From the NCBI RefSeq assembly GCF_963676685.1, contig NC_092344.1, positions 100,408,749 through 100,472,748 on the forward strand: a stretch of DNA of 64,000 nucleotides, read 5' to 3'. Positions 1 to 11,344 of this stretch are shown piece by piece. The DNA comes from Mytilus edulis (taxonomy: Eukaryota; Mollusca; Bivalvia; Mytilida; Mytilidae). The notes under the pieces are model-generated. The model was not told where the DNA came from, did no database searches, and saw only the letters and a program-made list of their open reading frames with translations. The position numbers were made by a program, and so were the translations under genes. How positions within the stretch are numbered: the first letter of the stretch is position 1; every line of letters starts with the position of its first letter.

Positions 1-1602
1 TGTTTATTTTGTCGAGGTTTTATCATATTACAGATGAATAACAATTTGATATCTTTCATTCATTACGTTATTAGCAATTGATAACGTGCATATAAATAAT
101 TTTGAACATTTTCCATTAAAATTGCTATTTCTGATTTGCATTTAGTAATCTAGTTTTGTTTATTCTTACATTCACAAGAAAGTATACAATGGGACGTATT
201 TTGCCAATTCATTCGACAATACATAAATCAAAGTTAGGTTCCTATTTGATTATTAACTCCTCAACTGTTTCTGTTTTTACAAATATTAGGGTTTATGCAT
301 TCCTGATGAAGGTAAGTCCAGAAAAGTTTTTCGGACGCAGGAAATTAATAAAATGTTTTCTGTGAGAAAATATCTATGAGTAAAGCAAATAGTTTTCTGA
401 AACTGACATCATCAAGATACTTTGTTTAGTTTTGGAGGACGTTTTTGTGATTCCAATTGTAAACATTATATATCTGTGTAGCAACATTGAAATACCTGCA
501 TATGGAGTATATATTTCAAAATTTGGTAAAATAACCCAGGGCTTGTGTTTCCTATCAAGAGTTTTGTAGACCGTTATTGAATGTCTGTGTTACAGTTGAC
601 TATGGATATGTTCCACCTGTTATGCATCAATCTCATCCCCTTTTTACCGGTAGCAACATCACACACTGCGACTTATTACCGATTATTTTTCTTAGAATGA
701 GTAACAAAACGGATGCCACCAGCCGAACATGAGCTGCTTACCCTTCAGGATCCCAAGTTCACTTCTAGTTTTATTTTGAAGGGTTTGCATATCTTTTGCA
801 CAAGTTACCAGTCTTGTTTTTTGTTCAAATTTTTTTCGATGTCTGTTTTGTGTTCTACACGTAACAGTCTTGACCACTCTTAGACACTGTGCTTCCTGTC
901 AAACTTTCACATTTATTAAAAAATAAAGGATTACTAAATTCAAATGACTAATGGGTCTATAAATGGAGTTAAATCCTATAAAACCACTATAAGTCACATT
1001 GTTAAACTTTAAAAATGGTAAGTGTTTACAAATATTATAACATTGTTTCATTAACATATTTAACATGGTGTGTCAAGGATTGATCTTCATTTTGTTTACA
1101 AAAATAAGCAGACAGGAAATTTATAATTTGAAAAATAAACATTAACATAAAACACACGTCAATTTTTTGAATTTTCTTTTATTTCATGGCTTACATATCC
1201 ATAAAAGAAAATATTTTATACAGAACTGCATTGTTTATTAATGTATGTATGTATTCTGTATGCATGTCCTAAAATCGGAGCAGATTTTTTGTGACCTATT
1301 TGGGCACAAATCGTGCCTTCAGATGACGACGTTCTTTTTTGCAGTTATTTATCTGAGTCGTCATTCTCATGTGCACAAAAACTATAACGTTTAAAGATAT
1401 ATACTCATAATGTTTATGAATGTTATTAAACAAAAACTGGTTTCCCTTTGATGATAATTTTTATCTATATATATATATCTTCCTCACCCTTGTTTATTCT
1501 GTCAAGGTTTTATTATATTATAAATAAATAGTGGTGTGATAAAATTCATGCAGTATCATCTAAAATCACGTTTTCTGTAATGATCAACGTGCACATAACT
1601 AA
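1..1602. repeat. DEPTOR upstream region with an imperfect duplicated segment
   Basis: No coding exon is seen here. Bases 1-103 and 1491-1602 are imperfect copies of each other: both begin TGTTTATT, continue with a shared GAGGTTTTAT/CAAGGTTTTAT block, and end in AACGTGCAYATAA. The second copy runs up to the first DEPTOR coding exon, so the promoter or 5' leader region may have been partly duplicated, or a repeat inserted twice. Bases 302-350 hold a CTGATGA-containing repeat. The remainder is AT-rich with nothing else recognisable. Confidence 0.45.
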
Positions 1603-1611
1603 TATAAAATA

Positions 1612-1685
1612 ATGGATGTGAAAAGAGATCGCTCCAAAAGTTTCAGCAATAAGAATGAGATTTTTTATATTGGAGACCAATTAAG
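1612..1685 (+). CDS. DEPTOR: DEPTOR exon 1 (start codon, entry to DEP1)
   Basis: Encodes residues 1-24 plus two bases of codon 25 and ends in AG before GTAAAT. The end of the exon, EIFYIGDQLR after joining, matches the start of the human DEP1 region (EVLVTGEQLR), which supports this short first exon. Confidence 0.85.
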
Positions 1686-4600
1686 GTAAATATAGATACG
1701 TTGTATATGCTGTTATTTAGAGCTTGTCTGAAGCTAGAATAGGTTTACCATTCAAGGCCGTCTGGTTTGATCTGCGTAAATATATCCAACAAGCCATATT
1801 TTTAGCACACAAGGATTCAGATTCCTTCGAGCCTTTTGTTTGTCTTATTTGGTGTATTCCATAAAAAAAATTATAAATATGTTGCAAGTGCGTTAAATTC
1901 ACAAAAAAGGAAAAAAGTTCAATATGTTTCCGTCATATACCCATTGCTATCAATTATGATTCACTTTGGTTCATTAGACCTGAACGTCTGTGGTAAAGAC
2001 TCCAAGTGAATCGATCTGTTCGATCATATTCTTATTTTAGTATATCTTGTATTGTTGATAATTTGTGCCACATTCGTCTAGTTTGACCCTTTTGCTATCA
2101 CATTGCGCTTATTGTCAGACTCTACTTAATTATTTTTTTTGAAAGATTGCCCTTCGAAACTACTACACTAATTCAATAAAACTTCAAATGTTTTATCTTT
2201 AGAGTAAGTTGTCTATCTATATCTTTTTTTTTTTATCAAAACACTTAAGGGTTTCTACCTAAATCATAGATAGCCTTTCTCCTTTTTGAAAACAACTGAT
2301 CGAAGTTTTGACTTGCACTGCTCTTCGACTACCTGATCTATTCTGTTTTTGTTTGCTTATATAGCGCACTTGACCAGTCTTGAAAAGATGAAACGTGCTT
2401 CTAGCTTAACATATCATAAGCCTTATATCTTTGATGACTGTTTACAAAATATTATTCTAGAAAAAAAAGTAAAATAACAAAAATACTGAACTCCTAGAAA
2501 AATTCAAAACGGAAAGTCTCTAATCAAATGGCAGAATCAAAAGCTCAAACACATCAAACAAAAGGATAACAACTGTCATATTCCTGGCTTGGTACAGACA
2601 TTTTCTTATTTAAAAAATGGTGGATTGAACCTGGCTTTATAGATAGCTAAATCTCACACTTGAATGACAGTCACATCAAATTTCATTATATTGACAACGA
2701 TGCGTGACCAAAAAAAACAGTCATAATAGGTAAAAAAGTCAATAATACAGCAGTCAACATTGTGCTATAATCCTTATCACTGAAAAAATACAAACATGTA
2801 ACAAAGAAGCACAAAATGGCATACAGACCAAGCATGTTAGTAAAATTTAAAGACAAGAATACACAAATTTATCATAGTACAATAACACAATGACTCTGTT
2901 GGTTGAAGTTTCGTTCCAGAGGATATCACCTGCCCAATATTCATCACTTTGTGACGCCATGGAATATCATGGATATAACCATTTCCTGTACATTTTCTGT
3001 TTGTACAATTTTGAATCTTTCGAAAACTAGACATAGATGCCTTAGTCATTTTTGGCTCAACTTTTCGGAAGACAAGTTTAACTTGCAGTGCATGGCATCA
3101 CACAGACTGAAATAAATTAGAAGCAATATAGTACGAGTTTTCAATATGAATATCTTTCGACTATAATTGAATATATATTTTTCAGGACACGAATTAATTT
3201 TTCGAATTTACTGAAAGACAGAAAATATCACTTCAAAACTTATAAAAATTGTTTCATTGGTAAGGAAGTTGTATCCTGGCTAGTAGACTGTAAACTTTGT
3301 GAGTTCCGTTCTTCAGCCGTTACAGCACTGAGAACTCTACAAGACCACCATATTCTCCACCATGGTAAGATAAAAAAAAGATTTCGACCATTTGTTTTGA
3401 TGTTCAACAAGACATACGAAGACTTCTCTCTCCCTCGCTTACGAGACGTAAAATGAATGAAATGATTTTTAAATGTGCAATAAAGATTAAGTGTAAAGGT
3501 TGAGATACCTTCCTGTCACAAACATACAAAGTGTGATTTTATTGAATGTCAGAAACAAGTGACATAGCAATACTTTTAAATTCCTTCCACCAACCCAATT
3601 TATTCTTTGGATAAATATATTGAAGTAATTTATTTCACAGACATGGACTTATTTTCGTATATTTTATTCATTAATCAAGACACCTGCAATTAGGTGTAGT
3701 ATAGTTAAGAAAACATTGAATTGTGCACCAATTTAATTACGTATTCCAAAGAGATTTTTTTTTAATTTCATATGTCATCATGTTGATAACTCCACATTTT
3801 CGGTGTTTCTTAACAGTATAATGAAACTGTGTAACATAATATAACTTAAGTTTCTTTATCACAACAAGACTTTAAGAATTTTAATCTCTCCTAAGTTCTG
3901 CTGTCATTTCCCATTACCTTTAAACAGTAAACGCATGTATTACATTTTGTAGTATGTGATGACCATCTATTCAAGGACGACATGTTATTCTACAGATTTA
4001 GAATTGATGATGGAACACATAAAATGGATATGGATCTCAAAATGTTTTATAAAGGCCAACAAATATATAGACTGTAAGCACAAATATAGTTGTTTTACAT
4101 TGTCATTTTGGGGCCTTTGATAGCTGACTATGCAGTATGGGGTTTGCTCATTGTTAGAGGTCGTACGGTGATAAGTAATTTCTGTGTCATTTGATCTCTT
4201 GTGGAGAGTTGTCTCATTGGCAATCATACCACATCTTCTTTTTTTATATTCATGTATTGTATTATTGCTAAAGTGGTGTTCAAAACTCTGTGACAATTAA
4301 TTTTGTGAAACGATGTTCAGACAGAAATATAAAGTTTTGTTCAATGTCACGTCTAATAGTCTCAAACCAATCAAAATCAGTGGAATAAAATATTTCACGC
4401 AGAAGTTGACAATCAGTTAAAATGCTTTTTTCGATCAAAATGCACACTGTAAAACATCATAGAAAACCGACGTCATTATTGATACAAATATTTTATAACA
4501 GTTTTTTTCTTCAAGTTTTTCCCCATGCAATCAAAATATTGTCATCCCTAGTTTTGTGAAAGGACAAGAGAAACAAAATAAAATTGCCAGGTATTGTAGA

Positions 4601-7600
4601 ACACAAACATAAACAAACCGAACATAGTCTTTGGTCATATGAACAATGCTTTAAAAAGTTATTATGCTCTAGACCCTTTATATGTATGTGTTGCAATACA
4701 ATTTGATTACATGCAAAATATGATATTACAGAGCTACTTCTAAAAAGAAAGGCATAATCCGTGATTATCAGTTAAATGCTCAAGTATACAAAGAGGCTTT
4801 TATTGGGTCTGCGTTTGTTGACTGGTTAACCAATCAAGAACATATTGGAATTGAAGACGCAGTTGATTTAGGCAGAAAATTGTTGGACTATAATATCATA
4901 AAGCATGGCAAGTGACAAATATATTTTATAGTTAGTCATATTTTTTATTACTTTTACGCTGGATGCCAAGTGCTGATAACATACCACAAATGGCCTTTCT
5001 GGTCATGAAAAACTTAAGGAATAGAATCACTAATTCAACTGAACGTTCGTGCAAGAAAGAAGTAACAAGGACGTTTGGGTAACTGAAGAATCTCCGTTAA
5101 ACATTTTTATTCTACAAATAAAAAATATACAAAATGGAAATATGAGGGTATATTTGCACTATCAATCAAATCAGAGTACCAGTTTACTACCCAAATTCCA
5201 GAAACTAGTGTACTCTGATATAGATTTTTAAAGAATGGTGTGTTATCAGCATAGGTCACGATTAGATAAAGAAAACATAAGTATGGGTTGAAATAAAAGT
5301 AAGGAGATCTGGTATAATTTAAAAGGGGGTTTCATTTGGGGGTTCTGATCCTGGATCCCGCTTAATGTTTTGTTAGATTCCACATCCTGATCATCATTCT
5401 ATTAATAGCGACTGTAATTACATGTTACCCGCCCGACTCGTTTCCCGTTTCATGCACAATAGAATGACTTCACATGTCACGACTCAAAAATGAGAAATTC
5501 CGCGCCACGCTTAAATTCAAATTAGACCAGCTGCAAACGACATAAAACTCCATAGACCGGACCGAAAGAAATAGATCTGATTCGAACATGCAGTTACAGG
5601 TCAACGAAGCGTCTTCAGTAGCGAGTAAAAATTCAAACAAGAAAACTTCTGGTTAAGTTTGAATTTTACTAAAACGAACGAAACGACTTAGACAATCACC
5701 ACTGGAATACCAGTTCCTTGCTTGGGGTAGGCACATAAAGAATGTTGCGGGGTTTAGCATGTTTATTGTCGTTTAGTTCTCCCTTATCCTGGATAGTTGT
5801 GTAACAACAACCACAAGAACAAGCTGTAAAAATAGTTAGAAGTGCTTGACTTATAGTTCGATACAAATGATAAAAATAATATAAGACACAAAGTACAAGA
5901 AAAGAAATCAAATCAATGTTAACACCGATGGACACAATACTTACATATCTTACTTCATTGATACATTTGAAAATGATGATTGTTTTAAAATATTTTATTT
6001 GTATTTTCTAATTGTATAAAAATATTTTGATATATATTTTTTTTATAAATTTATTTTTGTTTACCCTTTATTTATTCCCTATTCTTACTTTTTCAGTAAC
6101 AGACGATCACCATTTTAAACATGACAACTGTTTACTTTATCAGTTTGAATTTGACTTTGATCAAAAATTTACTTTTCATAATGTGTTTAAGTTTTCTATG
6201 CCGACACATTCCAGAAACCTTTCAGATTCGTCAATTATTGTGAAAGACTTTAACCGAAAAAGATCGGCTAGTAGTGACAAATCTCATTCATCGGTAGATT
6301 CACATGACGAATTTGACCCAAACAGGAGATTCTCAGATTCGTACACATGTAAGTATACACACATTTATCATTGCATTTTCGTGAAGATAATTAAGAAATG
6401 ACTGTAATATGTTTTCTGTCTATGAAGAAATAACATCAAAAATGTGGTCCACACTACTTATTTTAAAGTGTGCACCGCATTTTTTTATGTTATTTCGAAT
6501 AGACAGAAAAAATATAAGTCATTTCTTATATTTAATTTAAAATTTCATTTTAAACCGGAGTAAACCATGGAAAAACGTTGATGACATCACGGTCACATGG
6601 CAAAATTATGTATATGAGCTGATAAACAAAACAACGTCAGCCAATCAGAAGACGCGTTACATCCAAAATAAAATTATATTAAAGGGGCACTAGCTGTCAA
6701 ATTCCTGGTCACCGATTTGACTCAAATTCTCATAATTGATTTATAATAGTGTAAAACATTTATCCATACTACCAAAAGTAAAAAATAAACAGTTTACAGA
6801 GCATGGGGTAGATAATATGTAGGTCCCTTTCGTGCGTATTTTAGTCCAGACGCCATCTAATTAACTATCGATTTGACCTCAGATGACCATATAAGCGATG
6901 TAAACATGAAATTCAACGAAGATATGAATAGATTAAACCAACACGTGCAATTGGATTTTTTTTTAGGTCTGTTTGAGTTTTTTATAGATTAAAAATATAT
7001 GTTCCTCATTGTTTTAACCGTATAAGAATGATTTTATATGGATCGAGTCAGTAATCAAATGATTTACCTTAGTTTCACTTTCATTGTTGACATTCTTTTT
7101 CTTTAAATAACCAGTGAGTACACGTACAATGCATGCGTTGTCAATCTGTAGCAAGGGATTAAATTGAAGTTCAGATGAATACGGATTTAATGAGATCGAC
7201 TAATTCACTTGCAAAACTGAAGTTCAAAATTTCTAATATGTAGATGTTATCTTCAATTGTTTTTTGTTTCTACTTTTTATTAGAACTGTCATTTCTAAGG
7301 GAAGCATGACATTCCACCAGATAATGCTAAATTGAATGACTATTCTTATGATTGGAATAGTTCATCCATGGAAGTAAAAAACAACCTTTGAAAAAAGTAA
7401 AATCACAAAAATACTAAACCATGAGGAAAATTCAAAACGGAAAGTCCCTAATCAAATGATAAAACACATCAAACGAATGTCATATTCCTGACTTGGCACA
7501 GGCAATTTATAATGTAGACAATAGTGGATTGAACCTGGTTTTATAGCGCTAAACATCTCTTTTATGACAGTAGCATCAAATTCCATTATATTTACAACGA

Positions 7601-10358
7601 TGCTTGAACAAAACAGATATAATAGTTAAAATCGTCAAAATAATGAGTACAGCAGTCATCAATGTGTCATAATCTCAAATAGAACAAAACAAACAAATAT
7701 TTAACAAAGAAATACAAAAAGCATGTATCAAATTAACAACCACATTCATTGCTTACTTATATATGTATGTTAAATCATCCCATGAAGGATTGAATAATTT
7801 GAAGTCCTGCGAAAACGATATTTTGATGGAAAAAATATGACATGGTTCCATATTACTATTTAGAATTTTCTTCATATGATGTTATTCCTATATTAAAGTG
7901 AACCAATTTATCGGAAGATAATGTGAACACCATTTAAGATTTTGGTTCATCTCGTTATAGTTCATCTATTAAAAAGATATATGTTAAAAAAAATATGTTC
8001 ATGGGATTTGTCTGAAATTAAGTATAGAAGTTTATTTGTTGCTTTCTGATAGCAAAGAAATTATATAACATGTATTGTTACAGATTTTTTATTTACACTA
8101 AGCGCTTATCTAAAAACAAAATCAGAGTGAGCTTACCACCAAGCCTATTTGATCTAGTACTGTTGTTTTGTACAATTTAAAAACATAGAATTAAATTTAC
8201 AATTTTATTTAAGGTTCCATCCATGACAAAATTAGTGTAACTTCGTCAGATAATGAAAGCGTTGACGGTACAGAATCAATTGACGGTGACAGTTCATTAA
8301 CATCGCCAAAGTCAGGTAAGTCTGTTACGTACATCATTTAAAATGTATGACAGTGATACGTGAGAAAAGATTGTTACAAGAATACTACACAAGTCCAACG
8401 ACATCAACATGACAAATATATGCGTCTATTCAATGATGGATAGATATTTCTTTTCATTCAGTAAATGTATAAAGTATTGTTTGTTTTCTTTAGAACATGC
8501 ATTGTTATGTTATGTTAAAGGTTTTAAGTACTATACTAAGTATTATTTTATTTTGTTTTAGTTTTGCTGAGACATGCAACAGTAGCTGAGTTAGTGTCAC
8601 CTGAGACTCCATATATCAAAAGATCATTAAGGGTAAGTATAAATAAGTTATAGCTGCTAATAATATCGCGACTGTTTTTATAGCAAGTTTAATGAGGGTA
8701 TATAATCATTGTTTACGTGTCTTTTAAACAACGCTACGAGGAAATGAATGCCAAAAAAAAAACCATGCCCACCAAGCACGAGAAAAGACATTCGCGATTT
8801 CCTCTTTAACACGTGATATTTTTCAACAGCTGGGTTAATTGCGGTATAAAATAACGGTTTTATTATTTTTTTCTACTTTTCACTTGAATTGTACGTTTAG
8901 ATTATTCTTTCATATGCCGCCGAGGTACACAATAACACGTACGGCACTTTATGTTATGTCCCATCGTAGGCAAAAAAATTGTCAGTGCCGATGTACTGGC
9001 TACAAAGCTGAATATATCGATAAATACAAAAAGAGACAACGAGTTAAAACATCCACAAATATTTCAAATCTTTCAAAAAATTAAACATAATATTAAACGA
9101 AAGCTGTCTTTCCAAATGACATGTTAAAATGATACCAAGGCAATCAACAATCATAAATTGCAGAGCAACGGACAACGTCATGTTATGGCCTTTTATATCT
9201 TTCTTTATTGTATGCGATTGTTCATTGTTGAAATCAGTCCATCATTCTATAGTTGTTTACATCATCTTTATTGATCTCTTATGAATAATTGTCTCGTTGT
9301 CAATCATACAAAACTTTTTTCTCTTAACACCTTATCAAAGTAAGCTGTTTATTGCTAAATCAAAATGTTCCAAAAAGTTGTTAAAGATGTTTTTTGTTGT
9401 AAGCAGTTTGATTTCATACATTGCATATTATAGATCACAAGTGACTCTGTTGGGTATGGATTCGTTGTTAGAGGTGATGGTCCAACTTACGTCCAAACCA
9501 TTGATCCACTAGGGCCTGCTGCAGCTGCGGGACTTAAGGTGACTAGTTTAATCGTATTTGACACAACTATTTTGAATTACGGGTCCTCAATGCTCTAGAT
9601 CTCCAACTTTATACTTGTTTGGCTTTATAACTATTTTGATCTGAGCGTCACTTATAGCGTCACTTATGTAGAAGAAACGCGCGTCTGGCGTATTAAGTTG
9701 TAATCCTGGTACCTTTGATAGCTAATTACATATATAAATTGGATAACGAAAAAGAAAAGTACTAAATATCTATTTGCGGTCAGCATTGGAAATGCTGAAT
9801 GAATTTTTATAACCAGAATGACCTTGTTTTAGTATTCATATATAAGGAATGGAATAACACTCGTAGTTTATAGTCCCATTGCTTTACATGTTAAACTCTG
9901 CAATATCAAGCATTCTTAGATCTATTGACTTCAGTTTAAAATTTTGAAATTTACTTGATACTGGCCGAAAATTCAATATACTTTTATTTGCACATTTGAG
10001 CACACGGTTCCCGAAAGTTTTACAGTGCAAAACAGCTACTTCTGATATGAGCTAACAGGCAAATGTGTCCAATTTCAATTATTTTATTTAATATTCAAAA
10101 GAATATTTACTAAAAAAAACCCAATAAGAAATATTTAGAAAAGGGGGCCTATGATTCAGACAAATAATATATGATGTAAATATTTTTTTGTAGGTACGCC
10201 AGTATATCCACTCTGTGAATGGAAATAATGTCTTGAAGTTAAATCACAAACAAGTTGCCAAAATGATTATGGACGTTGAGCAATATCTTACTATATGTAT
10301 CATGGTGCATAAAAGAGATGCAGTATTTACCGACATCGATTCATTAAAAACTACTTAA
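1612..10358 (+). CDS. DEPTOR: DEPTOR, DEP-domain mTOR-interacting protein (complete, 9 exons)
   Basis: DEPTOR binds mTOR and restrains mTORC1/mTORC2 kinase activity. Coding exons are 1612-1685, 3186-3364, 3953-4073, 4732-4907, 6097-6348, 8214-8315, 8562-8632, 9434-9538 and 10194-10358, giving 1245 nt or 414 aa (human DEPTOR is 409 aa). DEP1 is about residues 20-122 and contains LKDRKYHFKTYKNCFIGKEV. DEP2 is about 126-215, then a Ser-rich linker to about 320 and a PDZ domain from about 322 to the end with GYGFVVRG and GPAAAAGL. The ATG is chosen because a stop (TAA, 1600-1602) lies in frame upstream, the -3 base is A and the +4 base is G. All introns keep phase, and intron 4 uses a GC donor. 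A weak ATTAAA lies at 10561 and another at 10752. Introns hold interspersed repeats but no other gene. The human phosphodegron SSGYFS is not visible in the linker. Confidence 0.95.
2461..2770 (+). repeat. Interspersed repeat family A, copy in DEPTOR intron 1
   Basis: Longest copy in the window of the family also found at 7393-7670, 55567-55708 and 60129-60350, with shorter pieces at 53670, 55268 and 57000. Clear target-site duplications were not identified. The rest of intron 1 (1686-3185) shows no exon. Confidence 0.75.
3186..3364 (+). CDS. DEPTOR: DEPTOR exon 2 (DEP1 core)
   Basis: The acceptor is TTTTTCAG and the donor GTAAGA. Encodes residues 26-84 in phase. It carries the conserved DEP helix with a WLVD motif and closes with LQDHHILHH, equivalent to the human LADRGIIHHV. 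Confidence 0.95.
3953..4073 (+). CDS. DEPTOR: DEPTOR exon 3 (end of DEP1)
   Basis: The acceptor is TTTTGTAG and the donor GTAAGC. Encodes residues 86-124, including LFYRFRIDDGT, which matches the human LFYRFRKDDGT, and KGQQIYRL, which leads into DEP2. Confidence 0.95.
4074..4731 (+). repeat. DEPTOR intron 3 with a common interspersed repeat
   Basis: About 4095-4246 matches a repeat family seen again at 35015-35270 and, in reverse, near 51065-51180. The family includes GAGAGTTGTCTCATTGGCAA and ends in a T-rich tract. The rest of the intron shows nothing recognisable. Confidence 0.6.
4732..4907 (+). CDS. DEPTOR: DEPTOR exon 4 (DEP2), followed by a GC splice donor
   Basis: Encodes residues 126-183, including FIGSAFVDWLTNQEHIGIED, which aligns with human FMASEFLDWLVQEGEATTRK. 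The exon ends CATG and the intron begins GCAAGT, a non-canonical but strong GC-AG donor. No GT in this position would keep frame with exon 5, which starts TA to complete a Val codon. Confidence 0.93.
4908..6096 (+). repeat. DEPTOR intron 4 with a repeat fragment
   Basis: About 5715-5830 resembles part of the repeat at 37262-37345 (a GGCACA/GGCGCA segment followed by a CGGGGTTTAGCATG/CGGGGTTAAACATG segment). Nothing else is recognisable in this intron. Confidence 0.4.
6097..6348 (+). CDS. DEPTOR: DEPTOR exon 5 (end of DEP2, Ser-rich linker)
   Basis: Encodes residues 185-267. It starts with HDNCLLYQFEFDF, matching human DSNLLYQFRMNF, then enters a low-complexity linker rich in Ser, Asp and His with KRSASSDKSHSSVDSHDEFD. 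The linker Ser residues are plausible phosphorylation sites by analogy with human DEPTOR. That is inference. Confidence 0.93.
6410..6520. repeat. Short foldback element in DEPTOR intron 5
   Basis: Bases from TGTTTTCTGTCTATGAAGAA and the reverse complement ending TTCGAATAGACAGAAAAAAT form imperfect arms of about 40 bp around an AT-rich loop. Transcribed RNA could form a hairpin. The intron also holds a non-coding repeat at about 6545-6680. Confidence 0.6.
7393..7670 (+). repeat. Interspersed repeat family A, copy in DEPTOR intron 5
   Basis: Matches the copy at 2461-2770 over most of its length. Shared features are a start rich in AAAGTAAAAT, the block GGAAAGTCCCTAATCAAA, a CATCAAAC block, TGTCATATTCCTG, and TTGGTACAGG/TTGGCACAGG. 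It is short and has no ORF, so it is probably a non-autonomous element. Confidence 0.75.
8214..8315 (+). CDS. DEPTOR: DEPTOR exon 6 (acidic Ser/Thr linker)
   Basis: Encodes residues 269-301, an acidic Ser/Thr-rich stretch that includes SSDNESVDGTESIDGDSS. It lies where human DEPTOR has its phosphodegron, but the SSGYFS sequence is absent. Acceptor TTTAAG and donor GTAAGT are clear. Confidence 0.9.
8562..8632 (+). CDS. DEPTOR: DEPTOR exon 7 (conserved pre-PDZ linker)
   Basis: Encodes residues 303-325. LLRHATVAELVSPETPY aligns with human VLKRPVTSEELLTPGAPY, the segment just before the PDZ domain. This conservation marks it as functional rather than a passive linker. Confidence 0.93.
9434..9538 (+). 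CDS. DEPTOR: DEPTOR exon 8 (PDZ, first half)
   Basis: Encodes residues 326-360 with SVGYGFVVRGDGPTYVQTID and GPAAAAGLK, which match the human PDZ (AVGWGFVVRG and GPAAAAGMK). Phase 0 on both sides. Confidence 0.96.
9606..9727 (+). repeat. Degenerate hammerhead-ribozyme repeat in DEPTOR intron 8
   Basis: Shares the flanks and the 3' half (GAAACGCGCGTCTGGCGTA, then CCTGGTACCTTTGATA) with the repeats at 19107-19585. The core CTGATGA is lost: the sequence reads CACTTATAG followed by a partial duplication. Cleavage activity is therefore not expected. Confidence 0.7.
10194..10358 (+). CDS. DEPTOR: DEPTOR exon 9 (PDZ end and stop)
   Basis: Encodes residues 361-414 and the TAA stop. VRQYIHSVNGNNVLKLNHKQ corresponds to human VCQFVVSVNGLNVLHVDYRT. 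The tail after the PDZ is about ten residues longer than in human DEPTOR. Confidence 0.95.
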   Translation, partial: VRQYIHSVNGNNVLKLNHKQVAKMIMDVEQYLTICIMVHKRDAVFTDIDSLKTT

Positions 10359-11344
10359 ACAGAAATAGAATATTACACCGTAATTTTTACATCAATTTGA
10401 GTAAATCAAATATCAGATAAAAGAGATACTAACTTTATAAAATTTCCTGAGTACTTATATTATTCAGTATTACCATATTGTCTGACTTTTGTTAGTTGCC
10501 TTACCATGACAATGTGAAATACTTTTATTGAAATACCTTTCCTTTAAAACAAAAACACAAATTAAAAAATACAGGCGAGGTTGGTGGGTAAATTCTTTGA
10601 TAAGGTGTTAATACAAATTTTGTTTGGTACCAGTTTTTAGTGCTCCCTCATGGTGATTAAGTTTGTCCGTCCTGTGAGAGAATTCATTTGCTGGTGAATT
10701 GGTCTAATCGTTACCGGTTGCTTTGTTTAAATTGTATCAGAACATAATGACATTAAAATAACCATGTTGATGATTACTTTTTTCATAAATATATACCACT
10801 TACTTAAATTACATCGATTTTTTTCATTTCAAACGTCTTGAAAATTGCAGTTCGCAAAACTATATTTTTACTGATAATATGATGGCAGTTAGAAAGATAT
10901 GTCGTTTCTGTGCTCTTCCAGTTGTCGATAAAGTGGCAAACGTACAAGACCGTTGATGCAGAAAATTTGTGTAATGGAAAAAATAACTAGCATACATTTG
11001 TTGACTCTATGATTTTTGATATGTAAATCAAAGTGTAGCTTGTTCATTTGCAATTTTTCTAACATGACGATGTACATAAACTGGCAGGTTTATTTCAACA
11101 TTCGAAAAGTAAATAATGAGCCACAACCGTAGATTTTCGAGTATAACAGAGTTGAAAAACGTGCAATATATTCAAAATACTTAGCTAAAACACATATAAA
11201 GTTTTAAACTTCTATATTCGTCTCATATCATACAGTCAGTTCTTTTTTTATATCCGTTTGATGACACTCTTAGGTGATTAGAAATCACTAACAATTATAA
11301 CGTCGTCATCCGTATCACACATATCTTCAAATATTAGACTGTCC
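10359..11344. other. Non-coding stretch downstream of DEPTOR
   Basis: Presumed DEPTOR 3' UTR and intergenic DNA. Weak ATTAAA-type poly(A) signals occur at 10561 and 10752. No ORF with coding character or repeat match was recognised. Confidence 0.4.
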
